The notes: generated by a model from the letters alone, not told the origin. DNA of 64,000 bases from Macrocystis pyrifera (GCA_031763025.1 JASSKH010000045.1:1469501-1533500), one strand, 5' to 3'; shown: positions 42,485 through 52,766, counted from the stretch's first letter. Program-made: numbers and translations.

Positions 42485-43740
42485 TACTACGCTGCCACGT
42501 ATGCCATGCAATGTCATAACATCATACTGCGTACGACAGGCACGATATACATATTCCATGACCTAGAGAAACAAAAACGAAACAAACAGGAAAAAAACAG
42601 AAAAAACAAAGACAATTCGAAAGAGAAAAAGAAACAAGAAAAAGGAAACAAATATATACCTGGTACATGTATATATTGCAACAAACCATCGTACACCCCT
42701 GCCCCCCCGCAGGGGATCTGGCAGACACTTGAAAAGAAGGAGCTACAAAAAAAAAAAGAAAAAAGAAGAAAACACCACTATCTAGTCAACAGAGTAAGAC
42801 TAAGAACCAAGGGAAAAATAACAGGCAAACCAAAACAAAGCACACGAGGCATGCTCCAGGTAGCGGCAGCAGTTTATGGTACGAGTAGCACTGCCAGGGT
42901 CTCCCTGCTGGCCCGCCTTGTACCTTGCTACCCTCAGACACTTGAAAAGAACGAGCTATGTAAGTAAAGAAAAAAACACCACTATTTCGATATCTACTTT
43001 ATAAACAGAGTGAAGACTAAGAACCAAGGAAAAAAATACCAGGAATACCGAAGCACAAAGCACCGGCTAGATAGCCGCAGCAAGATGTGGTACGAGTAGC
43101 ATAGCTATTAGCCAGGTTCTCCCTACTATTAATAGTCCGCCTGGGGCCTTGATACCGTGTCTGCCGTCTCCGGCCAGCGTTCGTCAACTACGCCCCGCCC
43201 CTCGGCGTCAGACACTTCGATGCAAGCAAACGAAGCACGCTCTCGTTATCCACCCACCACGCCACACGACTCCTTTCTTAAGTAAGGCTCATCAATAACA
43301 GTAATAGAAGAAGGAATGAAGACAAAGAAAAAAAAAAAAAATCACACAAGATCAAGCCCAAAAAGATAAAAGAAGAGCAAGGGAGGCCATGTTCGAACCA
43401 GCTGCAACCAGTTGGCGGCACGAGTAGAATAGGTATGTTCTTTTTCCTCGGCCTGGTGCCTTGCTACCCTGTCTGTGCCATCTCCTTCCGACTTTCGTCC
43501 ACGACGGTTTCCCTTCTACTCCTCTCCTGTCCCCCCCCCTCCCCGCATTCCCTTGGTCGGGTTTCCTCCCACCCCTCCTATTACCCCCCCCCTCTCCCCC
43601 CATCCCCTTGGACACCACCCACGGCGCATGCGCGGCGCTGCCTACTCAACTGTGCCTCATCCTCGTGCCACCTCACCATGAACCGTTCGGCTGCTTCGAG
43701 GATCCCCCGGTGCCACTTCCCTACCTTTTTAGAGTAGTAG
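42485..43740 (-). pseudogene. LINE 3' end(s), C-terminal tail and 3' UTR
   Basis: Read on the minus strand, 43740-43440 encodes ERFMVRWHEDEAQLSRQRR and a Gly/Arg-rich continuation, as in the LINE at 55140-55450. Below it, two successive tails (about 43270-43030 and 42960-42485) share 'ctccctgctggcccgcct'-type sequence and an A-rich plus-strand stretch with the copy at 54455-54860. This appears to be several overlapping 3'-truncated pieces. Confidence 0.6.
43125..43136. repeat. 6-bp insertion TTAATA at CTA^G in LINE tail
   Basis: The sequence is 'ctccctactaTTAATAgtccgcctgg'. The equivalent at 42900 and 54829 is 'ctccctgctggcccgcctgg'. Without the six bases, lengths agree and only three transitions remain. 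Confidence 0.8.
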
Positions 43741-44376
43741 TGGTGAACGGTTTGCCTGACGGCGCGCTATTATATTATGATGACGTGAACCGCGGTACTG
43801 CTGCACAAATATGACGGTAACCGAGGTGGTGGTGGAATTGTATATTGCTTACATCGCGGTATTATGACGATTATCGCGACGTCATGACGACAGTTAGTAC
43901 GTATACTTTATATGTAAAAGCAGCTTTTTTTATAATCCTCTGGCGGATTGGTAAAAATAAATCTCATTACAAAGCTTACCACACTAAGTCTTCCACGTTC
44001 TAATTTCGTGTCGTGTGTTAATTTAGCCCATAATCATAGCTCCCGTTGCAACACATCAGAGTAGGCTGCAGCAGCAGCTGTTGCAACTGGCGCTTGGGCA
44101 CGTTGACCTGACCTGACCCTCGAGAGGGGCAGGTGCGATGGAGAGAGCCACCCGGGCGGGAGAGTCCTCCCCCCCGGGTAGTGTGGGACTCGCCCACTAA
44201 CAAAAACCTAGGCTATGAGGCCTTCCCGCCGGACTTGGTCCCGATACGGTCCACCCTACCTACTACCCGATGGGGCGTTGGTCCTCAATACGTATGGTCA
44301 CGGGAATTTTGTTATCGAAGGGATATCCTGGCCGGGTGTGAAATAGCGATAGAATAACGGCACTATATTGGTTGCT
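43741..44376. other. No supported gene
   Basis: No gene or repeat is recognised. 'tcgagaggggcaggtg' to 'gggtagtgtgggactcgccc' near 44120-44200 is G/C-rich with no domain in any frame. Confidence 0.4.
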
Positions 44377-44430
44377 GTGCGTTCTTCACATCAAACCGTT
44401 TCGTTTGTAACCGTCGACACTACTAACTAC
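44377..44430 (+). repeat. CTTCACATTAAACCG family, partial
   Basis: 'gtgcgttcttcacatcaaac' and 'taaccgtcgacactac' match the start of the family. The remainder is lost. Confidence 0.6.
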
Positions 44431-44489
44431 TAACTGCTGTATGTAGTAACGGCAATCACGGAACGGCGGCGGCGGTGTAGAAAGTGGTC

Positions 44490-44602
44490 CCGTCGTAGGG
44501 GGTTTTCCCCTCCGAGATCTTCTGAATAAACCGTGGTCACAGGTAGGTGTCGTCGCTTCCCCCCCCCGGTACGTGCCTTTTTTTTTCGCGCAAATTAAGG
44601 TT
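44490..44602 (-). mobile_element. SINE, left part (split by LTR element)
   Basis: 'gatcttctgaataaaccgtg', 'gtcacaggt', the C-run and 'cggtacgtgcc' match the minus-strand SINE at 54182-54247. The SINE continues at 50363 after the retrotransposon. Confidence 0.75.
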
Positions 44603-44834
44603 TGTAGCCAAAAGATACCAAGCCGTGGAGGTTTCAGTGTAATCGCATGTGTGAGTGGAGCAGTGGCCGGGGATCCTGTGTGATGTCCCCTAGCCACCTG
44701 GCTCGTGGTCCGATGAGGATCACTCCGTGATAATACAAGCTCTAAGAACAAGACTTACTGAGTGCGAGGCCAGCGAGACTGGTGGAGTCCCTCGCTGGAA
44801 GCCCTCTTGCTGATATCATCTGGCAGAGGCCATA
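44603..44834 (+). repeat. 5' LTR
   Basis: Starts TGTAGCCAAAAGATACC and ends GGCAGAGGCCATA. It is the direct repeat of 50132-50363. The last bases (CA versus CATA) are ambiguous because of the target duplication. Confidence 0.92.
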
Positions 44835-45041
44835 ATATCTAGATATTCGCGGAACTTCTGTTGGAGGAGTTTTCGGCTGCGGAGTATTGGGTCACAGCTG
44901 GGAAGGCAGTTGGCCCGTTGGACGGATCGAAACGGCTTGAAGCGCACAGCAGGGGAGGACGCTCCGGGAGCTGGAGGACGCACAGGTCAGGCGGCAGTTT
45001 CTCCGTTATTACAGTAGAGTCCAGGTGGACTGCTGTGGATT

Positions 45042-45980
45042 ATGGCGCACACGGCAAGCACGCCGCTGGTGGTAGGGGAGTCTCTGACTCCACCGAAATA
45101 CGGAGAGGTGTGGACCGAGCAGGCCTCTCGTGTTTTTTACGCAGCGTACCTCGATTATGAGGAACGGCTGCAGCTCGCCAACGCTCAGGGGGTGGTTCAG
45201 CACTCCAAAGTGAGCATGGGCCAGCTTATCCCCAATTACATTCATCGGTGTTTTGAGGGATTTTACAAGCATCAGACTACGATGACCGCCTCGGAGTTGT
45301 TGGACGCTGTTAGGCAGCACGCTGGTTACACAACCACCAGCAACAGATTTGACACCTCGCGGGCGGCAGCGGACTTGCGTCGCGTTCTCTCAATGAGGCG
45401 CGATGAAAAGCAGGGCGGTGAAACATCCGTCAAAGACCGCGCGATGATGGTAAACTCCGCTATGGAAAAGTATTTTGCGGAGAATCACGCGGTGCATGCC
45501 ATGTACCGCGCGCAGGACCGTTCGTGGTTGCCCGGACCGGCGGAATTTGTGAGCATGGCGTTGGTGGATGGCTTATGGCCGTCCGAGTTCAAAAAGTACG
45601 TAAAAGGTCAGCTCACGTACGCTGCAGGGTGGAAGAAGGACCCGGCATTGGTCATGGACCAAATTTTTTTTCTGCTGCAGAACAGTGGAAATTCATCGAG
45701 GCGTATGGTCGGAAAGATGCTGCAGGGGCAGCTGAACCGCGACGCCAACAGCAGCAGAAACCGAAACAGCAGCAGTCCGCGAAAAAGTCGTTTGTTCGCG
45801 TCTGTTTCGAGTGTGGTGATCCCAACCATTATGTTTCTGATTGCCCAAAAGCTCGCGGTGGCGGCACAGCTCCCAGCAGTGGTGGGCGCGGGTCGTCAGG
45901 GTATCGCGGGGGCCGCAATGGCGGCCGGGGCAGATTCAACCATGGACGCGGGCGCGGTGGCCGTGGTGGCAATCAATTGA
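45042..45980 (+). CDS. Gag (zero frame)
   Basis: ATG at 45042; the zero frame stops at 45978-45980 (312 codons). The first ~210 codons look like a retrotransposon Gag: a helical, Tyr/Trp/Gln-rich capsid region (QASRVFYAAYLDYEERLQLA near residue 28, then segments ending VMDQIFF). At 45665-45671 lies T-TTT-TTT in the correct phase for a -1 slip. Beyond it the zero frame becomes Ser/Arg/Ala-rich, while the -1 frame carries the zinc knuckle. So either an unshifted 312-residue Gag without a knuckle is made along with the shifted product, or one T has been lost and Gag-Pol was once a single frame. Confidence 0.8.
   Translation: MAHTASTPLVVGESLTPPKYGEVWTEQASRVFYAAYLDYEERLQLANAQGVVQHSKVSMGQLIPNYIHRCFEGFYKHQTTMTASELLDAVRQHAGYTTTSNRFDTSRAAADLRRVLSMRRDEKQGGETSVKDRAMMVNSAMEKYFAENHAVHAMYRAQDRSWLPGPAEFVSMALVDGLWPSEFKKYVKGQLTYAAGWKKDPALVMDQIFFLLQNSGNSSRRMVGKMLQGQLNRDANSSRNRNSSSPRKSRLFASVSSVVIPTIMFLIAQKLAVAAQLPAVVGAGRQGIAGAAMAAGADSTMDAGAVAVVAIN
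45665..45671 (+). promoter_or_regulatory. Candidate -1 ribosomal frameshift site U-UUU-UUU
   Basis: Zero-frame codons are CAA ATT TTT TTT CTG. The heptamer fits the X-XXY-YYZ rule, and the pol frame is exactly -1 to gag. An eight-T run is also prone to sequencing or replication error. I did not find a clear downstream pseudoknot by eye. Confidence 0.5.
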
Positions 45981-48900
45981 CAGCGGGCGGTGGAACTTCT
46001 GCTGTTGCTTCTTCAACTTCTGGTGCGCCAGCGGCAGGAGCCGCTGGGTCGGGATCTGGTTCGTCTGTTGCCGGCCGAGCTGTATACGTTGGAGGAGCTG
46101 GAACATCGGTGGGTGCTGCTGGAGCGAGAACTTCGCCATCCACCGAGCGGGCGGAGTCAGTGTCTGGTGCTGCTGCAGGGGCGGTAGCGCCGGAACCGTC
46201 TGTATATTCGACGTCTTGGTCGGGGTGGACCGCCGATTCTATTTCTTCGGCGCCGGCTGTAGGAGGGCAGCCATGGCGTCAGGTGACTCTTGGTACCGAC
46301 CAGAGTTCAACGGCAGGTGAAGTGCCTGTCGATCGCAGCGCTGAGTGTTTACGCGCTGATCTCTCTTTGCCAGGGTCGGTTGGTTCGCTGATGGCGCGTG
46401 TGATCCTTGATTCGGGGTCGGCGCTCACGTCCATCGGTGTCGGCTTACTTCAGCAGCTGTCTTCGCATTTCGGCGGCGCCGATCTGCAAATTCCGTTCGA
46501 AAATGGCCCGCAGCAGGCGAAAACCGCTACGGGTGTTTCAGTGATGGTCACGCACAAAACGGTGCCGATTGCCGTGAGTGTACGGACGCCGTGGGGAGCG
46601 GTGAAATTGGAGCCCATCACTTTCGCGGTCATGCCTGGTACAGATAACGTCGTTTCGTTTGGCATGGCTACCATGAAAGCTCTTGGCATCGACGTCTACC
46701 GTGAAGCTTTGGAGAAGCTTCGCCCTCGCGCAGTGCCGGTATCGACCGGTGTGGAGACTCCGAGTTACCTTGCGGCGCGCAGAGTGACGGTTTCCGTGCG
46801 TGCTTTTCAGACCGAGGCTACGGTGGATACTCCGGAGGACAAGGCGGTGGAACATTTGGTCGACCGGGGGCCAGACATGTTCATGGATCCGGAGGAGGAG
46901 CGGACGGCCCGAGAACGGGCGTTGGAGGACAGCGTGCAGCAGGCAGAGCAGAGTGGATTAAGCGTCGGCGGAGCAACCCGTTTGCGCGAAATTTTGGCTC
47001 GTCGCGTGGGTGCTTTTCGCCGTGCGCTGTGTGGTGATCCGCCAGCGCAAGTGGAGCCGATGCGAGTGCAGCTGAAGCAACAGGCGAAGCCTGTCAAGGC
47101 AACGCCACGTCGGTACGAACCGACGAAAAGGGACTGGCTCTCGAAGTGCATTGCTGCTTTGGTGTTTTTTGGCTTTGTCTACCACAACATCCAGGCGGTG
47201 TGGGCGAGTCCGGCGATGGCGGTGCCCAAGAAGGACTCTTTCCGTTTGGTGAGCGACTACTCGGCGGTGAACGCACAGGTGGAGAAGTCCCCGGGCGTCA
47301 TGCCCAACCATGAAGACATGGGAGATCTGCTGGGGGCGCGTTTCTTCGGCAAGCTGGACCTACTTCAAGGGTACTGGCAGATGCCTTTGGCTCCGGAGGC
47401 GCAAGACGTCTTCACCATGGCGACAAGCGACGGTTTGTTCACGCCTACCCGTGTTCCCCAAGGTGTTTTGAATGCGACTTCTTATTTCCAAGGTGTCATG
47501 ACTGAAGTGTTGCGTGGTTTGGATTGCAAAGTTTGGGTCGATGACGTTTTCTTTTTCGCAGACACCGAAGAAGCTCTTCTGCAGCTGCTTGATGACATTC
47601 TAGAACGCCTGGAGAATGTTGGACTGTTTGTCGCCGCCCACAAGTGTACCTTCTTCTCTCGTGAACTGGTCTGGTGTGGTAAGGTGTATTCCAATGGTGT
47701 CGTGTCCCATGACCCCGCTCGAGTGCAAGGTTTAAGTGAAATGCGTCGTCCCGAAAACGCTGGAGAACTAATGCAATTCTTGCAGGCTGTCAACTGGTTG
47801 CGTACATCGTTACCACGTTTAGCGGAAACGGTAGCACCGTTACGTGATTTTTTGGAGGAGCTCCTTGTTGGGGCTACACGTCGGACTAAGCGAGTGGCGC
47901 GCAATCGTGTCATCAAGGATACCGCGTGGACGGAGGATCGGGTGCGGGCGTGGAATGCCGCACGGGGTTTGGTGGCGCAAGCAGTGCCGCTTCATCATCC
48001 TCGTCCCGGGTGCGTTGTTTTGATGTTTCCTGACGCTTCTGATTTCCATTGGGGTAGTTTTCTCACCCAAGTGCCTGAACACGAATTTCGCAGTGGATTG
48101 GCGTTGGAAAGCATGTCTCACGAGCCTCTCGGATTTCTGAGTGGTTCGTTCACAGGTTCGCAGTTGCGCTGGGCGACTGTCGACAAAGAAGGTTTTGCGA
48201 TCGTTAATACGTTCCGGAGGCTCGAATACCTGCTTTGGGGTGGTGTTCATATCTTTACTGATCATCGAAACTTGCAGTACATTTTCAATCCGGAGAAGTG
48301 TGTCACGACGGTCACAAAGACCATGGCACAACGCCTAGAGAATTGGAAGGGTGTTTTAGGACAATACCGCTATGCAATCGAACACATCCCTGGCGATCGA
48401 AACTGTTGGGGGGATCTGTTGTCTCGTTGGGTCAAAGTTCCTACGGTGCCTGTTCGTTCGGTTGCCGTGCACAGCCCATGTAATGCTGACGATTCGCTTC
48501 CCGCATTGGATGTGATTCGTGCCTCGCAACAAAGGTCTGTCGCTCGTATCGGCGTTGGTGTTCATGAATTTTCGACAACCTTCGGTCAAGCTACCTTGGC
48601 CGATGATGGTTTGTTTCGTGTGCGTGTTGGGGTGCGTGACGTCTTGTGGATTCCGCCGGATGATCTTGCTCTTCAAACTCGTTTGATGGTGTGCGCGCAC
48701 ATGCGCTCGGCTGGTCACCGTGGTGTGGCGCCGACTTTGTTTCGCCTGAAGGAATATTGTGTTTGGCCTCACATGGATTCTCAGGTTCGCGAATTCGTTC
48801 GCCAGTGTTTGCACTGTGTAGACACGCGTGCAGGTGCACTCATTCCTCGTCCCTACGGAGACACGGTGCATGGTACCGCTCCGGGAGAAGTGGTGCACTT

Positions 48901-50053
48901 TGATTTTTTGTATGTTGGCCACAGCGGGCCCGAAGGTAGCGATGGCCTGCCTGATGAGGATGGTTTCCGATATGTTTTGGTCATCATGGATGATTTGTCC
49001 AACTACGTGGCGTTGGAACCGGCCGAGGCTTGTACAGCCGAGGTCACAGCGAAGCATTTGCTAGCCTGGTGTAAGACTTTGGGGGTGCCGCGTGTGTGGG
49101 TGAGTGATACCGCCACGCATTTCAAGAACAGGGTGCTTGCTTTGTTGAGCGACGCGTTGCACATCGAACATCGTTTTGCTGTCGCTTACACGCCGTGGTC
49201 GAACGGTACGTGTGAACGCATGGTAAAAGAGGTGGTACGTGCTCTGCGTTCCATTCTGTCAGAACAGCGTCGTCAGGTTTCGGAGTGGGTTGATGTTTTG
49301 CCGGCCGCTCAGTGGGCCTTGAACACTTCGTTTCGTGAACGTTACCGAAGCACTCCGTACAGCGTGATGTTTGGGCGTGCTCCGCGTACCGATTTCTCGG
49401 CGCTCGTTTCTGAGTCTGATGGCAGGTGGAATGTTGACGTGATGAATGCTGACTTGTTGCGTGCGAACGTCCGTGAAGTCGTTGCAGAGCAGGAGAGATT
49501 TTGCGCCGATATTCGCGCAGCTGTTGCCGTGTCTCGCGACAACAAACGTAAACAGGCTCAGGGCCAGGTGGTGTTGCCAAAATTTGCGGTTGGTGATTTC
49601 GTGTTGTATGCTCGTGTTCGTCGGCAGGGTGTCACACCGAAATTGTTGTCCACATGGACTGGTCCGTGGCGTGTGGTAGCAGCTGATCATGATCATGTGT
49701 ACTCAGTTCAGAACATCGTTTCTGGGAAGGTGCATCAAGCTCACGTGGCTCGTTTACGATTTTATGCGGATGCGACGTTGAACGTCACCGCTGATCTGAA
49801 GGATGTTTTCCAACATTCCTTTGCGCAGGGTGAATGCCGCATGAATGCTTTGGTGCATGTGGCCGAAGATGATGCCAACGAGGTGATTGTCTTGGTCGAT
49901 TGGGATGGTTTCGAAGCAGAGGAGCGCACGTGGGAGTCTTTGCGGTCGATTTATTCTGCTGCGCCTGAATTCGTCGTGAAGGAATTGCGCAAATTACGGA
50001 TGACCCGTGCGCTCAAGATTAAAATTGCTTCAGAGTTCAGCATTGATTTGTGA
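45671..50053 (+). CDS. Pol polyprotein: zinc knuckle, protease, RT, RNase H, integrase, chromodomain
   Basis: The -1 frame is open from 45524 to the TGA at 50051-50053. Landmarks: knuckle CFECGDPNHYVSDC (CX2CX4HX4C, ~45800), protease ILDSGSALTS (Asp codon 46409), reverse transcriptase with KLDLLQGYWQMPL and active site WVDDVFFFA (Asp-Asp codons 47540-47545), RNase H with FPDAS (48032), SQLRWATVDKE and TDHRNLQYIF, integrase HHCC domain (H and H in HMRSAGHRG, C and C in CLHC, ~48700-48820). The catalytic D, D, E codons start at 48902, 49106 and 49214, the last two 35 residues apart (D-D-35-E). A C-terminal chromodomain-like segment (VLVDWDGFEAEERTWES, ~49890) may steer integration to chromatin. 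No internal stop or frameshift. Confidence 0.93.
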   Translation, partial: SAAEQWKFIEAYGRKDAAGAAEPRRQQQQKPKQQQSAKKSFVRVCFECGDPNHYVSDCPKARGGGTAPSSGGRGSSGYRGGRNGGRGRFNHGRGRGGRGGNQLTAGGGTSAVASSTSGAPAAGAAGSGSGSSVAGRAVYVGGAGTSVGAAGARTSPSTERAESVSGAAAGAVAPEPSVYSTSWSGWTADSISSAPAVGGQPWRQVTLGTDQSSTAGEVPVDRSAECLRADLSLPGSVGSLMARVILDSGSALTSIGVGLLQQLSSHFGGADLQIPFENGPQQAKTATGVSVMVTHKTVPIAVSVRTPWGAVKLEPITFAVMPGTDNVVSFGMATMKALGIDVYREALEKLRPRAVPVSTGVETPSYLAARRVTVSVRAFQTEATVDTPEDKAVEHLVDRGPDMFMDPEEERTARERALEDSVQQAEQSGLSVGGATRLREILARRVGAFRRALCGDPPAQVEPMRVQLKQQAKPVKATPRRYEPTKRDWLSKCIAALVFFGFVYHNIQAVWASPAMAVPKKDSFRLVSDYSAVNAQVEKSPGVMPNHEDMGDLLGARFFGKLDLLQGYWQMPLAPEAQDVFTMATSDGLFTPTRVPQGVLNATSYFQGVMTEVLRGLDCKVWVDDVFFFADTEEALLQLLDDILERLENVGLFVAAHKCTFFSRELVWCGKVYSNGVVSHDPARVQGLSEMRRPENAGELMQFLQAVNWLRTSLPRLAETVAPLRDFLEELLVGATRRTKRVARNRVIKDTAWTEDRVRAWNAARGLVAQAVPLHHPRPGCVVLMFPDASDFHWGSFLTQVPEHEFRSGLALESMSHEPLGFLSGSFTGSQLRWATVDKEGFAIVNTFRRLEYLLWGGVHIFTDHRNLQYIFNPEKCVTTVTKTMAQRLENWKGVLGQYRYAIEHIPGDRNCWGDLLSRWVKVPTVPVRSVAVHSPCNADDSLPALDVIRASQQRSVARIGVGVHEFSTTFGQATLADDGLFRVRVGVRDVLWIPPDDLALQTRLMVCAHMRSAGHRGVAPTLFRLKEYCVWPHMDSQVREFVRQCLHCVDTRAGALIPRPYGDTVHGTAPGEVVHFDFLYVGHSGPEGSDGLPDEDGFRYVLVIMDDLSNYVALEPAEACTAEVTAKHLLAWCKTLGVPRVWVSDTATHFKNRVLALLSDALHIEHRFAVAYTPWSNGTCERMVKEVVRALRSILSEQRRQVSEWVDVLPAAQWALNTSFRERYRSTPYSVMFGRAPRTDFSALVSESDGRWNVDVMNADLLRANVREVVAEQERFCADIRAAVAVSRDNKRKQAQGQVVLPKFAVGDFVLYARVRRQGVTPKLLSTWTGPWRVVAADHDHVYSVQNIVSGKVHQAHVARLRFYADATLNVTADLKDVFQHSFAQGECRMNALVHVAEDDANEVIVLVDWDGFEAEERTWESLRSIYSAAPEFVVKELRKLRMTRALKIKIASEFSIDL

Positions 50054-50131
50054 TTTGCCGCATGCGATTTCGTCTTGGTTTTTTGGTTTTGTCAAGCTCG
50101 TTCGTGTCGAGTGAACTCGCTTTGGGGGTGC

Positions 50132-50363
50132 TGTAGCCAAAAGATACCAAGCCGTGGAGGTTTCAGTGTAATCGCATGTGTGAGTGGAGCAGTGGCCGGG
50201 GATCCTGTGTGATGTCCCCTAGCCACCTGGCTCGTGGTCCGATGAGGATCACTCCGTGATAATACAAGCTCTAAGAACAAGACTTACTGAGTGCGAGGCC
50301 AGCGAGACTGGTGGAGTCCCTCGCTGGAAGCCCTCTTGCTGATATCATCTGGCAGAGGCCATA
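50132..50363 (+). repeat. 3' LTR
   Basis: I see no difference from 44603-44834. It is preceded by a GGGGGTG purine tract. Confidence 0.92.
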
Positions 50364-50757
50364 GGTTATTCCCACTGCTCGTCGATTTTCATCGAATGAA
50401 TGTAGCCATTCGTATTATTACGGGGGGGGGCATCATAGTAAATAGGACCCACGGTACACACAAAAAAACTATCTATTTCCCTATTTTTACTAACAATATT
50501 TGGTCATCTTTAATATATGTTCCCCGTAATAATAACTCACGCTCTTGAATCAAGGATCGGAAACAAATATCAATATTGACTGCATTACTGAGTTACTACT
50601 GCTGCTTGTCCACTATTGGGAATTCTGGCCCCAATATACCCGTTTCGGCTAACCAATTTATAATGCAAGAAAAACTCCCTACGTAAGCATGCACGCACTC
50701 GGTGAGACTCGAACTCACGAAATTGATCTTGATAGGCACGCGGACCACCTACCAATG
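50364..50757 (-). mobile_element. SINE, right part, interrupted
   Basis: Continues the SINE from 44602: 'attcccactgctcgtcgatt' at 50368, then a MITE (50417-50531), 'aactcacgctctt', a ~100-bp unrelated stretch (50547-50637), and finally the tRNA-like head in reverse ('gcactcggtgagactcgaac', 'ggaccacctaccaa') ending about 50757. Confidence 0.75.
50417..50531 (+). mobile_element. Stowaway-like MITE inside SINE
   Basis: 'attacgggggggggcatcat' and the right end 'atgttccccgtaat' flank the family interior. The arms have diverged more than in other copies (extra G's, 'tttaatatatg' for 'tttactatgg'). Confidence 0.85.
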
Positions 50758-51237
50758 TGAAGCGGTGGCCGGTATAGGGTAGTGGTAAGGGTAGTGGTAA
50801 GGGACGCAGGTGGTTCTGGCAGCTGGAAAGCAGTGCTTCGCTTCTTCTGATTTAGATCTTCTTATTGATGGCGAGAGCTGAGGAGGTGCTCTGGTAGAGA
50901 AGTGAGAGGTAGGGGGGGAGGGACTCGACGCCCAGACATACTCGTCCCACCCCACGTCACAAGCTCTCCTAAATTCCTCTTATCTGATGTACGCCTACAG
51001 AATTTTCCTATGGCTACCGGTCGTTCTTCTGCTGATATAAGAACTTCTCACCTCGTGGTCTTATCTGCGCTAAGGAACATTACTACTCTCGTCTAACGGG
51101 TTATCCGCCCTAGGTAACATTCCTAAAAGAACCTTACTCTCGACTAACGGAGTATCCGCCGGGTTAATCCGTTCTTCGGATTGTTCTTGTATTCGTGAGA
51201 CTACAAGACTGCAACATACTATCTATATCTATAGCCC
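50758..51237. other. No supported gene; internal direct repeat
   Basis: 'ctctcgtctaacgggttatc' (51080) and 'ctctcgactaacggagtatc' (51131) are a direct repeat of about 50 bp. Otherwise nothing is recognised. Confidence 0.45.
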
Positions 51238-51837
51238 ATGAGTACTCCACCCATATCACATCAGCCCACCCTGAATAGTCGTGTATGCAGACCACAAGAT
51301 GGTCGGAGGGTGATGACAAAGTTCATCCCAAACGGCCAGGAAAAGGTGGTCGAAGATGCGGCTATTCGAAACAAAAGAAAACAGGCTATAGATCCCCCCA
51401 CACCCCGTAATAAGACCCAAACACTACGAAGAGGGGGTGTTCGCCGAGAACAATCACTAAAAGGGAGACTAAAGGAGAGAGACAGAACTCAAAGCAGAGG
51501 CGAAAGGAGAAATCACCCAAAAATGAAAACAAAGAAAGACGAACGCAAAATGAGACGGAAACCGAAGCGAAGGCTGAAGAAGAAATCGAAGACCGAAGTG
51601 AAGGTAACAGAAGGACGTACAAACCTATTGCTGGAGCCATTGTCTGGGGCCCAAGGAGGTACGAAAGGGTTGTTCGCTGAACCGGGTTGGCGAACGAGGA
51701 AACTAAAAAAAGAGACAGTGATCACAATTCAAAAACATATAAATATATCCGCTAGGCGCCATGCCTTGTATTGTGGCGAAGGTCCTAACATGGTAGACAT
51801 CACGCGAGACAGAAGGGACACAGCTAGAGTGCTATGA
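51238..51837 (+). CDS. Hypothetical Lys/Arg-rich open frame
   Basis: ATG at 51238, stop TGA at 51835-51837, 199 codons. The middle (residues ~60-125) is extremely basic. The ends are more balanced. I recognise no domain. The segment around residues 35-45 (EKVVEDAAIRN) uses the same DNA word 'gtcgaagatgcggct' found in R3 at 31391, which hints at a retroelement origin. The A-rich plus strand makes chance openness more likely than usual. Confidence 0.25.
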   Translation: MSTPPISHQPTLNSRVCRPQDGRRVMTKFIPNGQEKVVEDAAIRNKRKQAIDPPTPRNKTQTLRRGGVRREQSLKGRLKERDRTQSRGERRNHPKMKTKKDERKMRRKPKRRLKKKSKTEVKVTEGRTNLLLEPLSGAQGGTKGLFAEPGWRTRKLKKETVITIQKHINISARRHALYCGEGPNMVDITRDRRDTARVL

Positions 51838-52760
51838 GGGCTGCGTGCACTAGGGACTACTAAAACCGAGAGACGGAACGAACAACGCGGCGTCTCGGAG
51901 ACCTGTTCGTGGTGTGAACAATACCAGCAAACGTAGCAAGGTAGGCAACTCAACAAAAACAAACTCAAAGACGGTGGCGGCAAGAAAATCCGCAAGAAAA
52001 TCGGCTCACACCAAGCCACCGGGGTACATAATAATAAACAACTGGAGGATATCGTACGTAGGGAATGGAAATTGGGAAACGACTGGCAGAGAAGTGTATG
52101 AGGGATACTACTGATTTACTGAAGGATGTTTGGTTTATACAGTAACGGCATCTACGCTATTTTGTCAGAAGGCAAGCATAATAATAATATCGTACATCAA
52201 AGATCAGATGTTCAGGAGAACATGTCAAGCGAGGCAAAACGTGCGCTGTCAAGGGTGTAGGGCCGAGTGTTTCACATCAAAACCAGTATAGTTTTGTATG
52301 AGTCGAGGCATGTCAAGGCAAAGTTGCTGTCTCTGTTCAGGGGTGAAAATGATGCCTCCTGACATAATGATAATGATATTTGTGATACATCCTGGTGAAG
52401 AAGAAAACGTGAAATCACCGTATGGATGTATTAATAGTATGTATGAATACGCAGATAAAAACCACAGACTCTGAGAGTACGTATGGCCTCTCTGATTGGT
52501 TCAAAATTGGCCAAAATCGGTCGAAAGCTAGACAGAGTAGACAAAGTCTGGCGTACCCTGGCCTTTTCGAGCCAAAATCAGGTACAATGTCACATGGTCA
52601 GTCTGACCAATAGCAGGGCTCCTGGCGTGTGTGATTTGTACTTGTTTTTAGAATGTAACTGATTTTGGCCCAAAAGTGGTATATATATCTGACGTAGGCT
52701 AAAACTCATTATATAGTCAAATATTCTGTACGTAGCAGTATCTGATAGGACGAACGCACC
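51838..52760. other. No supported gene
   Basis: AT-rich sequence with no recognised gene or repeat other than a CTATTAATAG-type word (52430). Confidence 0.45.
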
Positions 52761-52766
52761 GCTTAG

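Larger units (their letters stand above)
44603..50363 (+). mobile_element. Intact-looking Ty3/gypsy LTR retrotransposon (chromovirus type)
   Basis: Two 232-bp LTRs that I read as identical flank gag and pol. Domain order is Gag, zinc knuckle, aspartic protease, reverse transcriptase, RNase H, integrase, chromodomain, which is the Ty3/gypsy order. Flanking GGTT (44599-44602 and 50364-50367), or AGGTT if an LTR-terminal A is counted, is the likely target duplication. Identical LTRs imply recent insertion. I did not recognise a standard primer-binding site after the left LTR. A short purine tract (GGGGGTG) precedes the right LTR. It sits in a minus-strand SINE. Confidence 0.92.
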
